From the NCBI GenBank assembly GCA_013815395.1, contig JACDGH010000003.1:1-32839 (forward strand): a stretch of DNA of 32,839 nt, in the 5' to 3' direction. Origin of the DNA: Parachlamydiaceae bacterium (GTDB lineage Bacteria > Chlamydiota > Chlamydiia > Chlamydiales > Parachlamydiaceae). A program made the translations under genes and the position numbers. How positions within the stretch are numbered: the stretch's first letter is position 1; each line of letters starts with the position of its first letter. Below the pieces are notes generated by a model. It did no database searches. It had not been told where the DNA came from and saw only the letters and a program-made list of their open reading frames with translations. This document shows positions 7,434 to 16,542 of the stretch, in pieces.

Positions 7434-9281
7434 TTATTCCACAGTTACAGATTTTGCAAGATTACGCGGTTGATCAATATCAGTGCCGCGTTCTTTTGCG
7501 ATATAATAGGCTAAAAGTTGCATCACCACGGCAGTAGGGATAGGTGCTAAAGCATCTGTAATTGCAGGCACCCAAACAATATCATCAGCCACATCATCAA
7601 GAGCATCCTGATCTTCAGAACAATGATCGCAATCTTTTTGAGCAATTGCTATGATTGGTCCGCTGCGGGATTTAACTTCCATAAGATTGCTATGCAGTTT
7701 TTCAAAAGTCATCTGATTAGCACATAATGCTACTGTAGGGCATTCTTCATTAATCAATGCGATGGGACCGTGTTTCATCTCCCCAGCAGGATAACCATTG
7801 GCGTTAATGTAGGAAATTTCCTTCAGTTTTAATGCCCCCTCTAAACATGTGGGGAACATGTAGTGGCGTCCGAGAAAAAAGAAATTTTGGAAAGAAGCAT
7901 ATTTTTTTGCAATACTCTCGATTTGATGAGAGTTATCAAGGATTACTTGCACATTCTCCGGCAAACTCCGTAGAGCATAAAGAAAATCCTGTCCTTCCTG
8001 CTTACCCATATGCCGCATTCGCGCCATCATCAAGCATAATAAAGCCAATACAGTCACCTGACTTGTAAAAGCTTTGGTAGAGCAAACCCCAATTTCCGGT
8101 CCGGCCCTTAAAAAAATAGAAGTGTCTGATTCACGCACAAGCGTAGATCCTTGCACATTGCATATTGACAGCACTTTGGAACCTTTAGCTTTCAATTCAC
8201 GTACTGCAGCTACAGTGTCGGCCGTCTCTCCTGATTGACTGATGGCAATAGCAAGAGTATTTGGTAGAATTACAGGATTTTTATAGCGGAATTCTGAAGC
8301 GATTTCCACTTGCACAGGAATGCGCGCTTTATCTTCAAACATATATTGAGCTAAACAGCCGGCATGCCATGAAGTGCCGCAGGCCACAATAAGAATGCGC
8401 TCTATGGATGTAAAATCAATTGTATCACTATTAAGCTCTTCAAATTCTGCTGTACCGAATTCCTCATTGATGCGAGACATTAAGGCGCGATGTATGGTTT
8501 GGGGCTGCTCGTGAATTTCTTTAAGAGTATAATGATCAAAATGCCCCTTCGAAGAATCCCCAGATGTAACAGGTAGTTTTTCAATCTTTTTGGATATTTT
8601 TGCATGCGTGGAATCATAGATATCTACTTTATTAGCATGCACCACAGCAATTTCCGAATTTTCCAAATAGATCACTTCGCGCGTGTGCTCGGCAAAAGCA
8701 TAAGAATCAGAAGAAATAAAAGCTTCATTTTCACCAATACCGACAAGCAGAGTTGATTGATGGGCAATAGCGATAATTTGATCAGGAAAATCGCAATGCA
8801 CTAAGGCTATAGCGAAAGCTCCCTTTAATAAAGTTACAGCCTTTTGAACAGCTTTAAGAAGATCTCCTTGATAAAACAAACCAATCAGATGCGCCACAAC
8901 TTCCGTATCAGTTTGAGAAATGCATTCAATTCCCTTTTCAGCCAGCATCTTTCGCAGAGCGGAGTGGTTTTCAATAATGCCATTATGTACTAAAGCCAAA
9001 GATTGTTTTTGATCGAAATGGGGATGGGCATTGACCTTACTTGGCTTGCCATGTGTGGCCCAACGCGTTTGGGCTATGGCGATATCTAAAGAGAGATGCG
9101 ATTGTTCAACTCTACTTTCAAGGATAGATACTTTTCCCACCTCTTTACAATGCAAAATTTGACCATTCTTCACCCCGGCTATGCCCGCTGAATCATAACC
9201 TCGATATTCTAATTTCTTTAAACCTGCCAGCGTGGTTTTAACCGCATCCTTTGGACCGATATACCCAAAAATACCACACAT
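7434..9281 (-). CDS. glmS: Glutamine-fructose-6-phosphate aminotransferase (isomerizing)
   Basis: MCGIFGYIG N-terminal Cys2, LEYRGYDSAGIA, SQSGETADT, and C-terminal QPRNLAKSVTVE. Confidence 0.97.
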   Translation of the reverse strand: MCGIFGYIGPKDAVKTTLAGLKKLEYRGYDSAGIAGVKNGQILHCKEVGKVSILESRVEQSHLSLDIAIAQTRWATHGKPSKVNAHPHFDQKQSLALVHNGIIENHSALRKMLAEKGIECISQTDTEVVAHLIGLFYQGDLLKAVQKAVTLLKGAFAIALVHCDFPDQIIAIAHQSTLLVGIGENEAFISSDSYAFAEHTREVIYLENSEIAVVHANKVDIYDSTHAKISKKIEKLPVTSGDSSKGHFDHYTLKEIHEQPQTIHRALMSRINEEFGTAEFEELNSDTIDFTSIERILIVACGTSWHAGCLAQYMFEDKARIPVQVEIASEFRYKNPVILPNTLAIAISQSGETADTVAAVRELKAKGSKVLSICNVQGSTLVRESDTSIFLRAGPEIGVCSTKAFTSQVTVLALLCLMMARMRHMGKQEGQDFLYALRSLPENVQVILDNSHQIESIAKKYASFQNFFFLGRHYMFPTCLEGALKLKEISYINANGYPAGEMKHGPIALINEECPTVALCANQMTFEKLHSNLMEVKSRSGPIIAIAQKDCDHCSEDQDALDDVADDIVWVPAITDALAPIPTAVVMQLLAYYIAKERGTDIDQPRNLAKSVTVE

Positions 9282-9289
9282 AATGTCAC

Positions 9290-10669
9290 CTAAGATCTTT
9301 TTAGTAAATTAATAGAGTTTTCTAATGTATCAGCAATCGATTGCGCCATTTGATGCACTTGTTTAAATTTTGGCCCTTCGACCATGACTCTGCAGATATT
9401 TTCAGTACCAGAATAGCGCACCAGCACCCTGCCGGAATCACCCAACTCACCTTCGACGCGAACAATTTCTTCGGCTACATTTTCTAATGTCTCGATGGGC
9501 GGCTTAGAGGAAACTCTAACATTAACACAAGCTTGTGGATATTTTTTAAAAACAGTGGCTAGATCCGACAATTTAGAATCTGTTTCAATCATGATGCGAA
9601 GCACTTGTAAAGCAGACACAAGACCATCCCCAGTCGTATTTTGATCGAGGAAAATGAGATGTCCACTTTGCTCCCCGCCAAGACAAGCTTCATGTTTTAA
9701 CATATCTTGAATCACATAGCGATCGCCCACTTGTGATTTAATGACCTCAATACCTAATTCTTCCATGGCTTTGTTAAAGCCGAAATTAGCCATTACTGTG
9801 CTTACAACTTTATTATTCCGTAAAATACCCTGTCTTTTCATATCACGAGCGCAAATTGCTAAAATGGTATCACCGTCCACAATTTGCGCATTTTCATCCA
9901 CCATAATAACCCTATCGGCATCGCCATCTAAAGCAATTCCGACATCCGCATGGTGATTGATCACAGCTTTTTGTATGATTTCAGGGGCAAGGGAACCGCA
10001 TCCCTCGTTAATATTAAGACCATTTGGCGTATTCCCATAGACATGCAAAGTAGCATCAAGTTCTTTAAAGACTAAAGGCGCCACTCTGTAGCTGGCCCCA
10101 TTGGCACAATCAAGAACAATGGTCAAATTTTTTAAAGAAAGGCGCTTGGGGAATGTAGCTTTAACAAATTCAATATATCTGCCGTCCGCATCATTAATTT
10201 TTGTATTTTTCCCAATATCACCATCTGCTGGTAGCATATCATCAAAAGTGCCATTGGCCACATAGGCCTCCATTTCAGCTTCCCAGCTATCGGCAAATTT
10301 AAAACCTTCTGATGAGAAAAATTTAATGCCGTTGTCGTAATAAGGATTGTGAGAAGCGGATATAACAATACCTGCATCGGCACGGTAGGCGCGTGTGATA
10401 AAGGCCACACCAGGAGTGGGAAGAGGACCAACCATGAGAGTATCTACGCCCATAGAACATAGGCCTGAAATGAGCGCATTTTCAAACATATAACACGATA
10501 GACGAGTGTCTTTACCTATTACTACACGTCCTTTTCCAGTGTGGCAACGAAACATTTTCCCCGCAGCTCGTCCCAAAGCAAGCGCCGTTTCAACTGTCAT
10601 TGGAAAAAAATTTGCACGACCACGCACTCCATCGGTGCCAAAAATTTTACTGTTTTTTTTTTGAGACAT
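9290..10669 (-). CDS. glmM: Phosphoglucosamine mutase
   Basis: KIFGTDGVRGRAN, active-site ISASHNPYYDNGIKF, metal site DGDADR, and C-terminal RYSGTENICRVMVEG. Confidence 0.97.
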   Translation of the reverse strand: MSQKKNSKIFGTDGVRGRANFFPMTVETALALGRAAGKMFRCHTGKGRVVIGKDTRLSCYMFENALISGLCSMGVDTLMVGPLPTPGVAFITRAYRADAGIVISASHNPYYDNGIKFFSSEGFKFADSWEAEMEAYVANGTFDDMLPADGDIGKNTKINDADGRYIEFVKATFPKRLSLKNLTIVLDCANGASYRVAPLVFKELDATLHVYGNTPNGLNINEGCGSLAPEIIQKAVINHHADVGIALDGDADRVIMVDENAQIVDGDTILAICARDMKRQGILRNNKVVSTVMANFGFNKAMEELGIEVIKSQVGDRYVIQDMLKHEACLGGEQSGHLIFLDQNTTGDGLVSALQVLRIMIETDSKLSDLATVFKKYPQACVNVRVSSKPPIETLENVAEEIVRVEGELGDSGRVLVRYSGTENICRVMVEGPKFKQVHQMAQSIADTLENSINLLKRS

Positions 10670-10792
10670 AAATAGACCTGATGGTAAAGTAAGAGCAGTG
10701 ATCAGTTTACTTGATTGCTTTCACGTAAGCAAGTATAACTGGAGTTGGACAAAAACTTTATTGCCCATAAGCCGCTAAATAAGGTAAGACTC

Positions 10793-11758
10793 TCACTTCT
10801 TTACCCAACTTTTGCTCCAATAATGAATTGCTACTGTTTCCTTCATCGGAATAAGAGATTCTGGCGAAGAGCTGTGGTCGACTTCTGATGAAGTGAATGG
10901 GTAAACTAGTGAGCAAGGCAGGAGCATATTAACTTCAGAATGCTCTTGCTCTAAATAGGCATAAATCATTTTTGTCATAAACACTGGTCCTGTAGAAATC
11001 AGCGCCCATCTATTCTTTGTAGCTTCAAAATGCGCAGGCAGCTCTTGAATCATTTTCTGCATTAATGGATGACCAGGAGCGCAGCCAATAATAGCATTAT
11101 TAATTCTTAAAAAAGCATGTTCAAGTGGTTCGATGCCTGCATAAAAATCAACATTTTTATGGAGGACCTCAAAAAAATCAGCATTTCGACACTCAAAATC
11201 TGTATCTACATAGATTCCACCCATCATATAAAGCAATTCCATGCGAAGAATATCAGATTTTTGTCCATAATTATTTACTTTATCGTAAATTTCTTGATTA
11301 ACTAATGCTAGCTCTTTAACTTCTTTATCTGTCCATAATTTATATTCCCAGCCATGCCAATTCATCCATGTATTCATCCACTCTTGATATTTTTTTGGCA
11401 CGGGACTTCCCAACCAAATTTGATGAATAATGCGAGGAATATGTAAATGTTCAGGTCCTTTAAGAGCTGCATTGGCTTTGATAATCGAGAGGGATTGCTT
11501 ATAGGAATTTTGCAAGAGTTTTAATTGATGCATTGTTTGTGCTAATTCAGATTGATTTTTATTTTTATTTCCCAAGCGCCGCAAATATGTCGTTTGACTC
11601 TTTCCCCCACGGATTAATGACTGAGTAAAATTGGGAAAAAGAATAGTTTTGGGATTTGAGAGTGGCATCGCTTGAGAATGAAGCGAGATTGGAATAACAA
11701 AAATAGTTAGGCTAGATATAAGCAAGGCAACGAAATATTTTGTGATGAAGCGAGGCAT
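10793..11758 (-). CDS. Glycosyltransferase with DXD motif (Gly_transf_sug / OCH1-like) and N-terminal signal sequence
   Basis: IPRIIHQIWLGSPVPKKYQEWMNTWMNWHGWEYKLWTDKEV, MMGGIYVDTDFECRN (DXD), GCAPGHPLM. N-terminus is a signal-peptide-like hydrophobic stretch. Confidence 0.85.
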   Translation of the reverse strand: MPRFITKYFVALLISSLTIFVIPISLHSQAMPLSNPKTILFPNFTQSLIRGGKSQTTYLRRLGNKNKNQSELAQTMHQLKLLQNSYKQSLSIIKANAALKGPEHLHIPRIIHQIWLGSPVPKKYQEWMNTWMNWHGWEYKLWTDKEVKELALVNQEIYDKVNNYGQKSDILRMELLYMMGGIYVDTDFECRNADFFEVLHKNVDFYAGIEPLEHAFLRINNAIIGCAPGHPLMQKMIQELPAHFEATKNRWALISTGPVFMTKMIYAYLEQEHSEVNMLLPCSLVYPFTSSEVDHSSSPESLIPMKETVAIHYWSKSWVKK

Positions 11759-11798
11759 AAATCTCAGATGTAGTAAGTGTTGTAATTATTAAAGCAAA

Positions 11799-11826
11799 AA
11801 AGGGCCTAGCACTAGCTAGGCCCTTT
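11799..11826 (-). terminator. Rho-independent terminator of the outer-membrane protein gene
   Basis: Perfect 12-bp stem AAAGGGCCTAGC-ACTA-GCTAGGCCCTTT about 44 bp after the stop of the 11870-13255 gene; T-rich tail on the minus strand. Confidence 0.85.
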
Positions 11827-11869
11827 AATTCTATTCAAACATTAACAATCATGGCTACTATTTGCTAGA

Positions 11870-13255
11870 TTAGAATCCAATCTCAGCAGTTATAGTTAAA
11901 CCTTGAGTTGTCAAATCACCACCACAGCTTGAGATGAAGTGATTCATGTTATAAAACGCATGGTGTTCCCAAGCTACAGCCACAGTAAGTGGGTGTGAGC
12001 GGTTGCACCAGTTACAGCAATGTTCCCACTTCAAACCGATTGTTAAATCAGTCATGCCGCGTGTAGTACGATATTTTGAAGCGTGACCTTCGAAGTCAAC
12101 ATCGCCAAAACCATCGTAAAGCGCGTCATTTGTATAGTCATGGAAATGTTCTCTTGAATGACGATCAAATTTACCGTAAACTAAAGATCCAGCAGCTTGT
12201 CCGAATAATTTCATATTCTTCAGGCAAGGCATTGCCAATTCTAAATCTAAACCGAGGCGAGGTCCAATTCCACGGAAGTTATTTTTCGATGTAACCTCGC
12301 TAACAAATAAGCTTGAACCAAAATCTTGGTAAGCATTTGAGCGATTAGCACTTGCTTTTACGCGGAAATGTTGGTCAATTCTACCGCCTCTTAAGCCAAA
12401 GTGTGGTCTTAAGATGAAACAGCTAGAAACATAAAATTTACGACCCAATTCTAAATCAACGTAATCTAAATCAAGCTTCCATCTACCACTTGCTGAATCA
12501 GGGAATGCGTTTGAAATTCTCTGCCATTCTGAAACAAACACTGATTCATGATTTGAACTGTTATCGCAGCATGCTGATGAACTATTAATATTAGCTTTCG
12601 AATGGAAATGAGTCCAATTTAAAGCTAAATCCCAGCAATTGCTTGGGCAAACAGTAGCTATGCCAATACGAAAACCTGGATCATATCGGTAATGAGGTGA
12701 TCTCTCTCTTGAACTTTCAATTCTTGCTCCACCAGGAAACTGAGAAAGGGATTCTTCTCTTCCTAGGCTTAAACAATCTTGTGATGCTCTCCAATATAGG
12801 AAATCAGCACGGAAGCGAAGGCTGTCAATGAAACCGCCGTTGCAATTTCCACTATTGCTGCAATTAAAATATCCTGGAGGATTAAAAGCTTCTCCGCATG
12901 AAGGAGGCTGATTGCAAGCTTCTTCACATGGTGCTGGGCAGCATGATGAAGGTCCGCCAACCCATGATGATTCCGCATTAACAGGTGAATGTCCCCAGCC
13001 GCCCATTTGGTCGTGCCCAGAATTTGCCCAACCGCCCATTTGGTCGTGGTTTGAATTTCCCCAGTTGCCCATTTGGTCGTGGTTTGGGTTTCCCCAGTTG
13101 CCCATTTGGTCGTGGCCAGAGTTTTCCCAGCCGCCCATTTGGTCATGACTAGGATTCATGTTGTTCATATCAGCTGCTGCATAAGCAGAAACTGATAAAG
13201 CTGATATTGCCAAATAACTACCGGCAATTTTTCCCAAAAAACGTCTTACTTGCAT
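11870..13255 (-). CDS. Major outer-membrane-type beta-barrel protein (Lpg1974-like/MOMP-like) with N-terminal repeat tract
   Basis: Signal peptide, Cys-rich CCPAPCEEACNQPPSCGEAF, DFLYWRASQD, many amphipathic strands and terminal ITAEIGF (C-terminal Phe). Confidence 0.8.
   Translation of the reverse strand: MQVRRFLGKIAGSYLAISALSVSAYAAADMNNMNPSHDQMGGWENSGHDQMGNWGNPNHDQMGNWGNSNHDQMGGWANSGHDQMGGWGHSPVNAESSWVGGPSSCCPAPCEEACNQPPSCGEAFNPPGYFNCSNSGNCNGGFIDSLRFRADFLYWRASQDCLSLGREESLSQFPGGARIESSRERSPHYRYDPGFRIGIATVCPSNCWDLALNWTHFHSKANINSSSACCDNSSNHESVFVSEWQRISNAFPDSASGRWKLDLDYVDLELGRKFYVSSCFILRPHFGLRGGRIDQHFRVKASANRSNAYQDFGSSLFVSEVTSKNNFRGIGPRLGLDLELAMPCLKNMKLFGQAAGSLVYGKFDRHSREHFHDYTNDALYDGFGDVDFEGHASKYRTTRGMTDLTIGLKWEHCCNWCNRSHPLTVAVAWEHHAFYNMNHFISSCGGDLTTQGLTITAEIGF
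12983..13147 (-). repeat. Five in-frame 33-bp tandem repeats encoding HDQMGGWxNSG
   Basis: HDQMGGWENSG-HDQMGNWGNPN-HDQMGNWGNSN-HDQMGGWANSG-HDQMGGWGHSP. Confidence 0.95.
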
Positions 13256-13822
13256 AACAATCCTCGTTTTTCGCTTGTTATTAATCTAAAAAATTTCACA
13301 CCTTAGCACTGTTGCTGCATGCTTTTGCCATCTTAAGGCACTTCTCAAGTACAAATGCACTTAAGTCGCATGTCTCAGCTCTAACTATATAAAAGTTACA
13401 ATGCCTTTATCAGTTCTCTTTGTCAACAAAAGTTTTTTATTTCTTTTTTGTGACATTGATTTTTTGATTGCTATGGCTTCGGCAAAGCTTAAATGCACCA
13501 TGTAATCAAGACATAGTAATTACACGTTTCTTCAATTTTTCTCAACACTCTTTTTTCATTACACATTTTAAAAATGGGGAATCGCTCCATTTTCTCCTGC
13601 TAATATTAATGCAAAATGCTATATTTTAATGCTTAAAGGATATCACCGCTAGAATGAGAAAAAATATTTATTTTTTCCAGACTTAATCAGTATTTATTCA
13701 TTTATTAAAAATCAATTTAGCTTCCAGTAATAATATTTGGACTAAGCCAAAGTCCAAATAGATCACTCCGTATGCATAAATTTGATATAAGATTAAGAAA
13801 TTTTACCCCCATGTTTCGCAGC

Positions 13823-13850
13823 TTGACATTTTTGCAAAAACGTATATAAT
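13823..13850 (+). promoter_or_regulatory. Consensus housekeeping-sigma promoter TTGACA-N16-TATAAT
   Basis: TTGACA at 13823-13828, TATAAT at 13845-13850, 16-bp spacer, just upstream of the pcnB gene body. Confidence 0.75.
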
Positions 13851-15091
13851 TGCAAACACTTGAGTTCTTCAAAAAAATCTCATTATGGGAGCATTTTTCT
13901 TTCGTGCAGCCTAAAATCTATCAGACAAGCGATCATGACATTGATCCCTCCTTAATTGACTCCGATGCCATTTATGTCATTACTAAATTAAATGAAGCTG
14001 GCTACACTGCGTACCTTGTAGGGGGAAGTGTCAGAGATCTTTTAGTAAAACAGACGCCTAAAGATTACGATATTTCTACTTCAGCCAGACCTGAACAAAT
14101 CAAGCAAGTATTTCAACGCAACTGCCTACTTATTGGTAGAAGATTTCGATTAGCACATGTGCGCTTTGGCCAAAAAATTATTGAAGTATCAACTTTTCGT
14201 TCGGGTGATAATGAATCGGATCTGATTGTGCATGATAACCAGTGGGGAACGCCCGAAGAAGATGTTTTAAGGCGCGATTTTACAATCAATGGATTATTTT
14301 ACAACCCCACCAACCATACAATTATTGACTATGTTGGGGGCTGGGAAGACATCCATAAACGCATTTTAAAAACCATCGGGGATCCCTCTATCCGCTTTAG
14401 GCAAGATCCTGTCCGCATGATCCGCTTGTTAAAATTCAGAGCGCGCTTTAAATTTGAGATAGAAAATGACACGTTAAAAGAATTACTTTACTGTCGCCAA
14501 GAGCTTCTTAAAAGCTCGCCTGCAAGGATCTTAGAAGAAATCTTTCGAATGCTTGAATCAGGGCACTCCTCTTCCTTTTTTCAATTAATGGTGGAGTCCA
14601 GTTTATTAGAACTTTTACTTCCATCACTCACCCACTTTCTCGAAGGAAAATTAGGTTTGGAAGTCTATAAATATTTAAATTTAGCCGATGGGATCAATTT
14701 ATATCGGGGCCGCAAACCCATTGATAGAGCGTTGCTAACTTCATGTCTTATCTTTCCGTTGTTAGAAAATGAAATCAATTTACATAGCTTAGAGCATCAT
14801 ACTAAACCGCACATTGGTCAAATTATGACCATGGCAAGTTCTTTAATTAAAGCACTCTTCACCTCTTCTTTTTCCCATTTCCCTCGTCGCATTCTAGCTA
14901 CAATGAATTTTATTCTTACCACTCAATATCGATTAACACCTCTTTCAGGCAAGCGGTTCCATCGACCAAAGCTGACACATAACAAAGAGTTTGGGTTAGC
15001 TCTCCAATTTCTTAAAATTCGGGCTTTACGAGATAAATCTTATTTAGAAGATTTTGAATGGTGGAATAATCTCTACCGCCAAAAAGAGTAA
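13850..15091 (+). CDS. pcnB: Poly(A) polymerase / tRNA nucleotidyltransferase family
   Basis: AYLVGGSVRDLLVKQTPKDYDISTSARPEQIKQVF, EDVLRRDFTINGLFYNP, DPVRMIRLLKFRARF. The TTG start at 13850 overlaps a promoter -10, so the true start is probably downstream (for example GTG 13904). Confidence 0.92.
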   Translation: MQTLEFFKKISLWEHFSFVQPKIYQTSDHDIDPSLIDSDAIYVITKLNEAGYTAYLVGGSVRDLLVKQTPKDYDISTSARPEQIKQVFQRNCLLIGRRFRLAHVRFGQKIIEVSTFRSGDNESDLIVHDNQWGTPEEDVLRRDFTINGLFYNPTNHTIIDYVGGWEDIHKRILKTIGDPSIRFRQDPVRMIRLLKFRARFKFEIENDTLKELLYCRQELLKSSPARILEEIFRMLESGHSSSFFQLMVESSLLELLLPSLTHFLEGKLGLEVYKYLNLADGINLYRGRKPIDRALLTSCLIFPLLENEINLHSLEHHTKPHIGQIMTMASSLIKALFTSSFSHFPRRILATMNFILTTQYRLTPLSGKRFHRPKLTHNKEFGLALQFLKIRALRDKSYLEDFEWWNNLYRQKE

Positions 15092-15133
15092 TTAATTTAT
15101 ACTCTAAATTCTATTTTTTACAGGATTTCCATT

Positions 15134-15850
15134 ATGTCAATGAAATACTCCGTTGTCATTCCATTAAAGAACGAAGAAGGGAATATTGTCGAATTAATCG
15201 ATGAGTTAGAGCCAGTAATGCATGCCTTGAATTTACCTTGGGAACTGATTTGTATCGATGATGGCTCTACTGACGAAACTTCGGCAATTCTTACGGATTT
15301 GTCAAAAATCAAGCCTTATTTGCGCACCATCTCCTTCGATCGCAATTATGGTCAATCGAGCGCCTTTGATGCTGGGTTTAAACATGCTAAAGGGGAATGG
15401 TTAATCTCTTTGGATGGCGATCGACAAAATGATCCTGCGGACATCCCAAAACTCATTGCAGCTGCAGCTGAAAGCGATCTTGTTTGCGGTCATCGCGTTA
15501 ATAGGCGTGATCCATGGCATAAGAAAATCACTTCGCGTTTAGCAAACTTTATAAGAAGTCGACTATGCCGCGATGAGGTGCATGATACAGGCTGTTCACT
15601 AAAAATCTATAGAACCTCCTGCGTTCGTCAAATCAAAATGTTTCATGGGATGCATCGTTTCTTGCCAGCACTTTTCAAGATTGAGGGTTTTCGCGTGAGC
15701 GAAGTTGCTGTAAATCACCGCGAAAGAGTTAAAGGAAAAACAAAATACAATTTTTTCAATCGTTCGTTTAACACTATCGCCGATTTATTAGCGGTTCGTT
15801 GGATGTGGAAGAGGCGATTAGTTTATCGCATTCATAAAGAGCTTCCATGA
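15134..15850 (+). CDS. Family-2 glycosyltransferase, DPM1/polyprenyl-phosphate type
   Basis: YSVVIPLKNEEGNIVELIDEL, CIDDGSTDETS, FDRNYGQSSAFDAGFKHAKGEWLISLDGDRQNDP. Confidence 0.9.
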   Translation: MSMKYSVVIPLKNEEGNIVELIDELEPVMHALNLPWELICIDDGSTDETSAILTDLSKIKPYLRTISFDRNYGQSSAFDAGFKHAKGEWLISLDGDRQNDPADIPKLIAAAAESDLVCGHRVNRRDPWHKKITSRLANFIRSRLCRDEVHDTGCSLKIYRTSCVRQIKMFHGMHRFLPALFKIEGFRVSEVAVNHRERVKGKTKYNFFNRSFNTIADLLAVRWMWKRRLVYRIHKELP

Positions 15851-16542
15851 CTGAACAATTGCGCGAGATCCTTTACCCTCTAGGATTTCTATCCTCTTTA
15901 GCTTTCAGTGCAAGAATGTTGCTTCAATGGCTTAAAAGTGAAGCAAAGGGTGAAAGCCTTGTGACCCCCGCTTTTTGGAAACTATCGCTTTGCGGAAATC
16001 TTTTATTGCTCACGCATGCTTTCATTCAAGCTCAATTTCATGTATGTTTAGTACAAGCTTGCAACGCAGTAATTTCTTGGCGTAATCTGAATTTAATGCA
16101 GCCTCCACTAAAACAAACCACTTTCTTGCATACCGTTATTCTATTATTAGTTGCTATCGCAACAATTTTTTGCGGATTTTTATTGCAAACATTTTTCTTT
16201 CCAGATGGCTTTGAGTGGTTCAGAATCCCTGCCACCCCTTGGCAATTGAATGCAGATAAACAGGTTTCATTTTTTTGGCACATCTTAGGTTTATTTGGAC
16301 TATTTCTATTTAGCGGTCGCTTTTGGCTGCAGTGGTGGTTTGCTGAAAAATATAAACAAAGTTATCTCGGCAGTTCCTTTTGGTGGTGTAGTCTGGCTGG
16401 AGAGAGCCTTTGCCTGATTTATTTTTTCAGGATCGGAGACCCAGTGAATTTTATCGGACCTGCTTTTGGATTGATTCCCTACTTACGCAATCTCATGCTT
16501 TTATCTAGACAACGCAAGCAATCATCACAGGAAACCTTATGA
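15847..16542 (+). CDS. Membrane protein with two LAB_N (lipid-A-disaccharide synthase N-terminal) repeats
   Basis: Two units: GFLSSLAFSARMLLQWLKSEAKGES...FWKLSLCGNLLLL and GLFGLFLFSGRFWLQWWFAEKYKQS...FWWCSLAGESLCLIYFFRIGDPV...IPYLRNL. ATGA overlaps on both sides. Confidence 0.85.
   Translation: MTEQLREILYPLGFLSSLAFSARMLLQWLKSEAKGESLVTPAFWKLSLCGNLLLLTHAFIQAQFHVCLVQACNAVISWRNLNLMQPPLKQTTFLHTVILLLVAIATIFCGFLLQTFFFPDGFEWFRIPATPWQLNADKQVSFFWHILGLFGLFLFSGRFWLQWWFAEKYKQSYLGSSFWWCSLAGESLCLIYFFRIGDPVNFIGPAFGLIPYLRNLMLLSRQRKQSSQETL

Noticed and set aside
10680-10792. Intergenic region upstream of glmM as a possible tRNA or ncRNA
   Set aside because: No cloverleaf or CCA-end pattern; only a short palindrome (ttgctttcacgtaagcaa).
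12983-13147. Possible CRISPR-like array
   Set aside because: Repeats are contiguous, coding and without spacers; no cas genes in the window.
12769-13148. ORFs on both strands across the HDQMGGW repeat (125 aa and 78 aa)
   Set aside because: Alternate-frame readings of the 33-bp tandem repeat inside the outer-membrane protein gene.
13256-13450. Long structured 5' leader of the outer-membrane protein gene with TTGACA on the minus strand
   Set aside because: TTGACA lacks a well-spaced -10 by eye and the hairpins are short; not strong enough to call.
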